This document shows positions 55,990 to 64,000 of a stretch of 64,000 nt of DNA, piece by piece. Source of the DNA: Raffaelea ambrosiae. Its lineage: Eukaryota > Ascomycota > Sordariomycetes > Ophiostomatales > Ophiostomataceae. The stretch is from contig PCDI01000009.1 in assembly GCA_002778195.1 (NCBI GenBank), forward strand, positions 66,291 to 130,290. The letters are read 5' to 3'. Made by a program: the position numbers and the translations under genes. The stretch's first letter is position 1, and the number at the start of each line of letters is the position of its first letter. The notes beneath the pieces were generated by a model. The model saw only the letters and a program-made list of their open reading frames with translations, did no database searches and was not told the DNA's origin.

Positions 55990-57832
55990 AACCAACCAAA
56001 ATGGCAACCTGACAATACTGCAAATAGACAGCAAGTCCAACATCGAGTGAAGTCGGGGCAGAAGGGAGAGAGAACAGAGAGGCAGGGGTGTGTGGCTGCA
56101 TTGGAAATGAGGCGGAGCTAGCCAGCCCTGTTCTGCGGCATGGAAGTCTGCTGTCTGCTGGGCGTCCTGGGAGGTGGTTGTGTCTTCGTTGCGGCTCTCG
56201 TGGGCTCGCATGCCTATTGGCTCTCAAAGACACCATCGCCAGGTGACTGGAACCTGCGGGGCAGTGTAAATGCAGCAGTGTGGGCGAACAGAAAGGCGGA
56301 CAGAACTGCGGGCAGAGATACCACTCACAGCCGGGCAACGGCAGGGTCAGGCACCAACTACCAAGCCCCAAGGCAGCCGAATATTGGCAGCGGGGTGGCA
56401 TTGGGGTAGAGTCGCATTTTCTGCCCTCTGGGCTTTGACTGCCTTGTTTCTGCCCTGTTTCTGACTTGCATGCCCCGGCTTCCTCTGGCATCTCTGGTCT
56501 GGCCATTCTGTAGCCCGTGTCCGCTTACACCGTGGCCAGCCTGGCATGAGCCTCCACCAAAAAGGCGGCGGATCCATCGTGTAGACTTACCCTTTTGCGG
56601 GCATATTCTGCCGACGCAGAGCCCAGTTGGAGCAGCTCATGTGTTGTACATAAATAGTAACCACATGGTGATATATTGCAATTCTGTTCCTATTCTGTTC
56701 CCAGCAGCTCGTCATGTGTCACTTTGTTTAACTGGGGCACCGTCCGCTAGTTCAGAGATAGCAATCCATAGCGACTTATTGTTGCCCGCCAATGAATGCG
56801 GAGTGTCCTCTCGTTTCGTTCAGCAACTGGCTGCCATAAACCAGAGTGACGCCGGCATCTGCTTGAGCAATGTGGCTGAGACTGTTCCATAGTCCATGGA
56901 ATGCGGCTCTGGGTTGCTCGACATAGTTACATAGTAGAACAAGGCAACAACGAGAAGATGGGTAAATGAAGGAAAGATTAGACGGCAAACAGGACAGCAA
57001 CCGGGCAATAAAATACACGACAAAAGAAACAGAAAACGCGCAACTGCATTCACAAGTCAGACTACAAAAACGGAGGACTCCGTGTTCCGAGGCAACCCGC
57101 GCCAGAACACGCCGAAAGAGTGCAAGGCTGCAAGGAATCAGCCTAGCAAGAGTTTGCATGTTTGTCGTGGCCAGGCATGCAGCTAACGGAGGCTACGCTG
57201 AATAGCACACTGATAAGAACGAGAAACAATGCAGAAAAGACACCGCCCTGATTCGACCGAAATTGGCCGGAAGCGTGGACTGGTGTGGACAGCACAGGCA
57301 GGAACAGGGTGAGCAGCGAGCCGAACGAGACACAATCTAGGAGACTTGGAAAACAAAACCAGCCACGGGTTAAGCCACGTCCTGCCGTAGCATTGGCCAG
57401 GCTGGGTTAAGGCTTCCTTGCAGGCTGCTTTGGAGCCAGCAAAGGAGAAAGGGTCGCCTCCCGGTTTATCCACGGCTATAAGAGACTGTGTGAGCCGCAA
57501 GGCTGACCAAACACAGCATATGATTGGTCGCGCCAGACAGGCCCCGAGACTGACAGGTTACGACCAGCGTTTCACCACGGAAAGACGGAAAAGACAGAAG
57601 ATAAGGCCAAGCAAAGAAGGAACGTCGAGACCTCGCATAAATTGTTCTTCGGATAGTAACATACGTGGGGAATTAGACATAGAAACAGAAAAACACAAAA
57701 CCTGAATGCACGAAAAAGACAGAGCATCGTCTATAAGACCATCGAACAAAGGAATCAAACACACAAGGACAGGAAGGAAACGATAAAAGAGGCCAAAAGC
57801 CGGCCTAGTACGCTGTGAAAAAAAGTCTTTGA

Positions 57833-57867
57833 NNNNNNNNNNNNNNNNNNNNNNNNNNNNNNNNNNN
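57833..57867. other. Assembly gap (35 N)
   Basis: Run of N followed directly by seven G. The neighbouring sequence is noncoding, so no gene call depends on it. Confidence 0.99.
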
Positions 57868-58669
57868 GGGGGGGCAAATGAGGGCAGAGAAGGAAATGCG
57901 GTGAGGAAGAAGAGCCGAAGGACGAAATGAGGGACGACAACGACAACACAAAAAATAAGGAGGGGGGGACGGATGAGGCCCCTGGAGAGCCTAGTGGTTC
58001 GTTTCTTCATGGACGTGTCCGATGTCTCCCCCATGCCCCTGTTGTACTTCCTCTTGCCCACTGGAGTGATTCGGTTTGTCTTCCCGCGCCGTTGATTGTG
58101 TGTCTCACTCGCTTTGGCCCCCGGTCTTCAAAATCACCTCCACTCCAGAAAACCCCAGCCTGGTCATCACACCATGTTTTCGACACCGCCTGCAGGGCTT
58201 ACATAGTACTTCGCCTCATTTCTGTACTTTCGTTTTTTATTTTTGCTTCAGTCACTTTCCCCGTTCGTTGGACTGTTCTTGGCTAGCCTCTGGCATCAAG
58301 GGTCCCAAGGATCCCAGGGAACCGAGCAGGGCTGTTTCTTTCCGTTGGTCGGCGTGGTTTTCCTGTGCTATGTTCGCCACCACTTGCATATCAGGCACAC
58401 AGTTGAGGCATTTCTCCCATCTCTCCCCCTCCCTGCATGGAGTCTGTGAGTACCTCTACCACTTGGCGTCGTCTCTCGTGTGCTTTGCTCCATTCTCCCC
58501 ACAACGCGCAAGCGCCCATACCTCCCCTTGTCGGCCTTGCGTACTCCTCCTTGCAAGGCATATTCCTCCCCATTCGTTAGTCAGCCCACCCCTCCTGACC
58601 CGTGAGTGGTGACAGGTAGACCGCAAAGCGAGATGCCGTAGACGACAACGATGACGGCAATGGAGGCTC

Positions 58670-60501
58670 CTACGCCGCCGTCTTCTTGTCTGCCACTGGT
58701 GAATATGATGCGGCCGTGGGCGGCGCAACTACCAGACCGGCCTCTGTGGCTTTGGACGTGTTCAGCGCAAGAGTCTGATCGGTTGCCTGGGTGCCGGACG
58801 TAATCCCTGCTTCTTGTGCCTTCTCCGATGCCACGGCCGTGGTCGCCGCGGCCAGGGCGGGCGATGGGGATGATGGTGACTTGGACGACAGCGGCGACGT
58901 GGCTTCGGCAATGGTGTTGCTGCGGCTGACGGACGAGGAGGCAGTCGGAGAGACAGGCGACGTTGGTGAGCTCTCGACGGCAATGTTTGCCCCCGCAGAG
59001 CCGGCAACATCCTTGATGATGTAGAACCACTTTTCGGCCTCGTCGGAACTGTGGGCCTTGAACTGCAGCTCGGCGTGACCGGCCAGCTTGCCGCCAACCG
59101 ACTTGCTGCGATCTTTGCCTTTGACGGTGAACCTGTCGCCGACGGGGACGCTGATAACGGCCTCGGGCAGGTAGATGCTGAGTTCGGGGACGGGGTCTTT
59201 CCTAACATTATCCGAGTCCTTGAACTCGTGCAGAAACCGCGAGGGGCTGACAACGTAGTAGCCGGTCTGGTAGCCCCAGCTGAGCTTGTTGCGACTCTTG
59301 CGTTCTAGTGTGCCGTCGATGACCGGATGGGTGCACTGGTGGCCCTGGTTGGGGAACGTGATGGATTCGACGGTGCGCGGCGGCTCACGCGGGTCGACCA
59401 GAATGTCGTCGAAGCGCGTGGCAAAGCTCTTCCACTCAAAGTCTTGGGGGATGCGCTGGGCGGCGCTGAGCATGTCGCCGTACAGCGCGCCCACGCGCTC
59501 GGCCTGGCCACCGGCGAACTGGTTGAAAGCCTCCATGGTCTGCTGTATCACTAGGACGATATGGGCCTCGAACGTCTCAAAGTTGGCCTGTACGGAGATG
59601 AGGTCGTTGCGGTGGTTGTTCTCCTCCAAGACCTGCTTGTTGAGTCTGTAGATGACGCCGCGGTTGAGCACATAGGGGTCCTCCTGCGGGCCGAGCCGGC
59701 CGCCTGTAGCTTCCCAGGCAGCAGTCTGCTGGCCGAGCAGCTCAATGTGCTTCTGGGTGCTGAGACGCGACTTGTCGACCTCTTTGGCGGCGCGCTGGAT
59801 GCCGTGGGCCAGCTCCTTCGCCTTGTTTTTGATCTCCTTGTGCAGACGCTCGACCACGGGGAGGACGGAGCCCTTGAGATTCTTCTCGGTCTCGAGGTTC
59901 GTGTTGATCAGGGCCTGCGTGTTGGCGCGCATGTTCTCGAAGAAGCCGCTGATGCCGCCGACGCTCGTGTCGAAGTGCTGGCCCTCGCGGAGAGGTTTGG
60001 AGATCACCTGGGCGAGGACATGTTAGGATGGAGGCAACAGAAGACAGAATAGCACTGCCCGGGGGAGAAGCAAGCCGGACTGGACGGCGAGGCACGGTCA
60101 TCTTGTCCAAGCTGGCCGGCTAGAAAACACGCACCTTCAAAACCTTCTCATACTCCTTGGCCTGTTCCTTGTGCGCCTTCTCGACCGCCCCAATGAACTC
60201 CTCCAAATATCCGCAGGCATGCTTCCATGCCTGGAGCCGCTCGGCCAAGAGACCGGCAGTCTGTACGAGGCAGGCGAGGCAGGCGAGTTAGTCTCATGTC
60301 TGTTCTCTCTGGAATGGAGCTCTTTGTCCTCAACCGAAGAGCCCCCACCGCGGGATCGGCACGGTCGTCTTAGATGTCTCGGCTTACGCTTCTTGGGTCG
60401 CCGTCCGGCACGGCCTCTTCGCTGAAGGAGGTCGATGTGGTGGCGGTTGTCAGCCCGGTGCCTTGGCGAATCGGCAGCTCGGAGGTTTTGGCGGTGGCCA
60501 T
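58670..60501 (-). CDS. SLM1: F-BAR/PH-domain protein, SLM1-type TORC2 effector
   Basis: Exons 60501-60388, 60260-60135 and 60007-58670, all phase 0, give 525 aa. Start MATAKTSELPIRQGTG. Residues about 40-270 form an F-BAR-like helical domain (LLAERLQAWKHACGYLEEFI; HFDTSVGGISGFFENMRANT; HKEIKNKAKELAHGIQRAAK). Residues about 290-410 are a PH domain (VIDGTLERKSRNKLSWGYQT; GYYVVSPSRFLHEFKDSDNV; the final helix DEAEKWFYIIKDVAG). The C-terminus is Ser/Pro/Thr/Ala-rich and ends VADKKTAA. Slm proteins bind PI(4,5)P2 at eisosomes, are phosphorylated by TORC2 and act with calcineurin in actin and sphingolipid control. Neither calcineurin docking site nor phosphosites can be assigned by eye. Confidence 0.9.
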
Positions 60502-62089
60502 GCTGATCTAACCGTTGAGTGGACCAAACGATTGGGGATGCAATGACGTGGCGCGGTTTAAAAGACCCGGGGGGGAGGGGGGGGAGGATGCAGAAATCAG
60601 CCAGAGAGTTGATCGGAAAGAAGAGAGTTTCGCGGGAGCTGGTATCCTCGAGCACGTTCTCTCTGTAGAGTTTGGGCAATCCGAAAGAAGTGAACGCGTG
60701 AGAAACACAAAAAGCCAAGATGGTCGATTTTGGATTTTGGATTTTGGATTTTTATTTTTTTATTTTGGATTTGGCCGTCCAAACAGTCTAAACTGCCCAC
60801 GTCACTTCCCGGAAGCGCTGGCAGGAACGAACGAGAGCGGGGTCTTTCCCTCGTGTGTTGGGAACCGTTAGGGGGGTCAGCAACAGCTGGGTTCTTAGCA
60901 GCTTTTTAGGGAGGAACCAGCTAGCGGGACGGACTGCAACGGCGTATTAGACCCAGAAGACGCGCAGGAGTAATGCGCTAGAGAAATTAATGGGCAACGT
61001 AAGATACTCCCAAAATGGGCGCGCTGATAAAGGGAAGTCGTCTATCCTTATGTGTACCACGGCTTGTCAGATGTGCATTATGCCGCGTTCGGGATGTTGC
61101 AGAGTTTGGCAGGCAAACAGAAGCAGAGACAAGAGAGCCGGGAGACATGCAAAGACGTCGTTGGGGGCTGACTAGCCAGTATGGTCTTGCCAGAATGTGT
61201 GGATGACGTCAATGAAGAACTACTAGGGTTCTGGAGCCCGAGCTCCTTCCTTGCGTCCCTGCCTGCCCTACATTGCGCCGTTAACCCACTTGCAACAAAA
61301 CTGGGATTACCTTGACACAGAACCCAGAAACCAACATCGAATGAATGCGACTTCAATATGCCATCCAATATGTTCCCCCCCGGACGTACGCACGCGCGAA
61401 CCTGCAGGCGCAACCTTGATTCCTTCTCGTCTCATATACCCCATATTGTCTGTTGTTGCCCCAACCAGCACAGCCCCCATTTCCATGCCATCGCCCCGCT
61501 GTTAGCTCGCGAATACAATGGACGCTCTTCGGACATCCCGACCAGGTCTACTTTCAGCCGTCTGACGAGCCTCTATTGTCCACATACGCCGATGGGTTCG
61601 TTGATCTACACGGCGTTTAGCCTCTATCGGATGCAACATGGCGACTCTTGCGAAAGATGAACTGGCAAACACTCCTGCGACGAGAGGCGACAAGAACGAT
61701 TTGCAACTATCGTCTTTGCCGTTATTGTCCGAATGCTGTTGAAAGGGCCAGTATTGGCATACTCCGGCCAGTAATAAGCTTCAGAAAGCCAAGAAGGCGG
61801 AAAAGTTCAGAGATATATGCAAATTAACAGACAGGCAGGCAGGCAGACAGGCAGTGTAACAGCTACTACGGTAGCAAAAACGCCCAAGAGAGTGCAAAAA
61901 CGCTGCCCAAGTATGTTGAGCTGACGCCCCCTGGCGAAAAGAAAGAGTTGTAACTAACATTTTAATTGATACCTTTCTTGTGGTCTGAACTTTAGTCCTT
62001 GGACCACTTGACTCGCCATATCACTCCGCGTACTACCCCAGCTTGGTCGACTCTGCCCGGAGTGCATGGCGGAGAAGACAAAGCCTCTT
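60502..62089. other. Intergenic region upstream of SLM1
   Basis: 1.6 kb with no credible gene. It contains the GATTTTG tandem repeat (60726-60772) and one GTAAGATAC (60999-61007). Confidence 0.5.
60726..60772. repeat. GATTTTG heptamer tandem repeat
   Basis: Four units of GATTTTG (last GATTTTT), then T-rich degenerate copies. It lies about 225 bp upstream of the SLM1 start, within its probable promoter. Confidence 0.8.
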
Positions 62090-62766
62090 TGGGTCCGAGT
62101 CCACAGAAGATGGTCGGAGCCTGAGTCCAGGATTTCTTGTCGTCGTCGTCGTCATTTCGCCCCCGAATGTGACGGTTGCCTTGCACTGTGGTCATGCTCT
62201 GGGGATCGCCCTCCAGGAACTGCTCATTCGCCGGCACCGCATGCGAGGCTACACCACACTGTACCTCCCTGGGTGCGATCATGCCAGCATCAGCACCCGG
62301 TCTGTGACCGAGAACATGCTGTTGAAGAGGGAACGCGACACCCGGCACGACCTCGGTTGAGAGAGGTTGTTCGAGGGAATGTTGGAATAGAAAGATGAGT
62401 AAGTGAAAACAGTCTTCCGCTTGCTCCTTACTATTTGTAAAAGCACCTAATTTAGATATATGCCATTTCAAGAGAAACAAGGTCTCGCGCTGGCTTGGGG
62501 GATTCCTTTGACTATCCGAGGGAAGCATCATGGACCCCAGGACGAGCGACACTGCCATGGAAGCCTTCAGCCGCCTCCACGAGAATGGCTCGATCCCAAG
62601 TGCGACGGACAGGGTCGCTGACCCGAAGTTTGGCACCGGCGCCGTCAAGATCACGCCGGCCCACGATTCCAATGATTCCGCTGTCCGTGTTTGGCACAAT
62701 TTACCCTTCATCAATATCCTAGATGATGGCGGCACCATGTTTTCAATGGCTAAAGAACATCAACGA
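62090..62766 (+). pseudogene. Valyl-tRNA synthetase pseudogene fragment
   Basis: Three segments in different frames match cytosolic-type valyl-tRNA synthetase in the correct order. The first (about 62150-62360) reads SPPNVTVALHCGHALGIALQ with the HxGH signature, then GYTTLYLPGCDHASISTRSV and RDTRHDLG. It is cut by TGA at 62358-62360, where Arg is expected, and by TAG at 62388-62390, where Trp is expected. A GTAAGT...TTTAG interval at about 62399-62455 looks like an ancestral intron. The second (about 62490) reads GDSFDYPREAS. After a frameshift, the third reads MDPRTSDTAMEAFSRLHENG. It then jumps to DPKFGTGAVKITPAHDSND and HNLPFINILDDGG, skipping roughly 150 residues of the editing domain. 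The frame continues to 63030 in sequence I do not recognise. It is clearly nonfunctional as a synthetase. Confidence 0.85.
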
Positions 62767-63688
62767 CTGGTGTCAACCTGTTCTCGACAACTGTCCTGGA
62801 GAGTGGAGTTGGAAGATGTCCAGTTGGCTGCGCAATACAATGCGGTCGTCTCTTGCACTGGTGGGATCCGGTCCCTGATGGCTGATCTATCCATCAAAGG
62901 AGATGGTGCAAGTGTGTATACACTTTTCAACCCAAAGGGATACTTCGATTATGTGGTGGCCAATTTGCAGGATACATTGCCTGTGAAGAACCAGCGATCA
63001 AAAGAGCGACTTTTTACGCCTTCAAGCTGAGATTGGGTAAATCAGGGCCCTGGTCAGCAAGTCATTGGAGTCCCTGGCCATGCTAAAAGAAGGAGAGCCG
63101 TCTCAAGGGTGTAGCTGCTCATCAATAACCAAAATAATAGCCGTGCACTCGAAGGGTGGTCAGGATTGGTAAGAGGACTAGGCCGCTGTCTCTCGGCCCT
63201 CAATGCCTTGTCCATACTCGTATTATGCCGTCATAATCCACAAATGTTAAAGCAGTTGAAGCGAATGTACATAGTAAAACGTGTAACATTATGGGTATAA
63301 GCGTTGCAGCAATATATGCCAAAAGTCTATAGGTGTTGAAGAGGAATGTGTCCTTGCCCGCATGAAATATGATAACGCCAATCCAAAATACCATCCCAAA
63401 ATTCCGGTCCCAAATCTATTATATGCATTTCTTTGTCAAACATAACAAATCCGCTGGATTTCCCCCCAAGAAAAGACATTCCAAATTTAACCAGAAAAAA
63501 AAGGGGGGGAGGGAAGAGGTAAAGAAAACAAAACGAGAGCGAGAGAAAAGGGGGGGGGGTGAAAGTGAGAGCGTGATGGTGTGGCATGCTTTAACGCCTG
63601 ATACCACACTGCTGACACCATGCTATCATGCGTTGATGTGTGGTGTGCTTCTTGCTCTCCAATGGCGGAGCACGCACAACCGTTGCAT
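62767..63688. other. Right-end spacer
   Basis: The first part (to 63030) is open in frame with the end of the synthetase relic (e.g. VVSCTGGIRSLMADLSI; FNPKGYFDYVVANLQD) and may be another gene fragment that I cannot identify. From 63031 to 63688 it is AT-rich with a purine-rich block at 63490-63570 and no coding signal. Confidence 0.4.
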
Positions 63689-64000
63689 CTAGATGGTCCC
63701 CGTTGCGGCTGGATCGTAGATCCACAGAGGGTTTTGGGGGCTGCAGGTGCTGAGCTCGTATGTGGTTTTATGTGATAACACGACCGCGCGCCTGCCGGAT
63801 ATGAAGCCAGCTATTCCCATCGGATTCCCCGTTTTGGGAAGGGTGCCGTACATGCATAAATGGCACACCCCCTGATGTTTGTGGCCGGCGATTGCCGCCA
63901 GAGCTTCGAAGATCTCCGTGGTAACTAATTGACCGCTGCTGTCCTGGTCGAATAGGGAAGCTGCCACTGATTGGGCTCCCAGACACGGGACTGTCGGTAG
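63689..64000 (-). CDS. Unidentified protein, C-terminal fragment (partial)
   Basis: An open frame enters from the right edge and stops at 63689-63691, giving about 103 residues with no stop up to the border. Readable parts are SVAASLFDQDSSGQLVTTEI, AGHKHQGVCHLCMYGTLPKT, GNPMGIAGFISGRRAVVLSH and PLWIYDPAATGTI. The composition looks like a real folded protein (His/Cys cluster HKHQGVCHLC, Gly-rich turns), but I do not recognise the family. It could also be a fragment like the neighbouring synthetase relic. No start is visible in the window. Confidence 0.45.
   Translation of the reverse strand, partial: LPTVPCLGAQSVAASLFDQDSSGQLVTTEIFEALAAIAGHKHQGVCHLCMYGTLPKTGNPMGIAGFISGRRAVVLSHKTTYELSTCSPQNPLWIYDPAATGTI

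Larger units (their letters stand above)
54629..58669. other. Long gene-free spacer upstream of the Clr5-domain gene
   Basis: About 4.0 kb between the Clr5-domain gene start and the SLM1 stop, both on the minus strand. The longest frame (55685-56506, -, 273 codons) is Cys/Pro-rich, resembles nothing known and is overlapped by open frames on the other strand. The spacer has pyrimidine-rich blocks, a C14 run (55976-55989) and an assembly gap (57833-57867). A long regulatory 5' region or non-coding transcripts are possible. Confidence 0.5.

Noticed and set aside
55685..56506. 273-codon frame on the minus strand in the Clr5 spacer
   Set aside because: Cys/Pro-rich low-complexity translation, no motif or family, no splice context, and equally open frames overlap it on the other strand.
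57558..58061. Minus-strand frame spanning the N gap
   Set aside because: It exists only by reading through the 35 N; flanking residues are low complexity.
61992..62738. 248-codon minus-strand frame
   Set aside because: It is antisense to the valyl-tRNA synthetase relic, whose plus-strand reading gives recognisable motifs; the minus translation does not.
640..64000. tRNA or rRNA genes
   Set aside because: Scanned for T-loop/B-box-like GGTTCGANTCC on both strands by eye and found no sequence that folds as a tRNA; a tRNAscan run would settle it.

Overview
The window is a piece of a filamentous ascomycete genome, most likely a Sordariomycete. Genes carry short GT-AG introns (about 50-90 bp), proteins match Pezizomycotina families (FacB-type regulator, Clr5-domain protein, cytochrome b5-acyl-CoA dehydrogenase fusion), and one dead DNA transposon carries stop codons of the kind left by repeat-induced point mutation (RIP). 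Coordinates below come from reading splice sites by eye. They were accepted where phase closes and the joined protein matches its family. One 35-base run of N lies at 57833-57867.

Layout. Left edge: the 3' exon of a Ser/Thr-rich membrane protein, then a FacB/Cat8 acetate regulator on the minus strand with about 4.1 kb of gene-free DNA upstream. 8.5-16.8 kb: a SET-domain lysine methyltransferase (-), a degraded Tc1/mariner element, a TGS-domain GTPase (+), PMP3 proteolipid (-) and ribosomal protein L22 (+). 17-30 kb: a mitochondrial carrier (-), a family 8 glycosyltransferase (-), the very large autophagy gene ATG2 (-), and an NMN adenylyltransferase (+) divergent from ATG2. 31-44 kb: an FAD amine oxidase (-) divergent from a cytochrome b5/acyl-CoA dehydrogenase (+), a seven-knuckle Gis2/CNBP protein (-), and a Sae2/Ctp1/CtIP DNA-end-resection factor (+). 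44.9-52 kb: an Ubp3/USP10 deubiquitinase (+), RIB3 (-) and COQ3 (+). 52.6-60.5 kb: a Clr5-domain protein (-), again with about 4 kb of gene-free DNA upstream, and an SLM1-type F-BAR/PH protein (-). Right end: a broken valyl-tRNA synthetase copy (+) and an unidentified C-terminal coding fragment (-) running off the edge.

This is core-genome content: nuclear-encoded housekeeping, cofactor synthesis (NAD, riboflavin, ubiquinone), flavoenzymes, stress/TOR signalling, autophagy and DNA repair. I see no biosynthetic cluster, CRISPR, plasmid or obvious multigene novel system. The points most worth a second look are: the RIP-killed transposon whose 366-codon frame is still length-perfect; the valyl-tRNA synthetase relic; introns that stay open if retained (SET protein, ATG2, FacB); a dispersed 9-mer (GTAAGATAC) found five times, mostly in spacers; and the two matching 4-kb spacers upstream of regulator-like genes.
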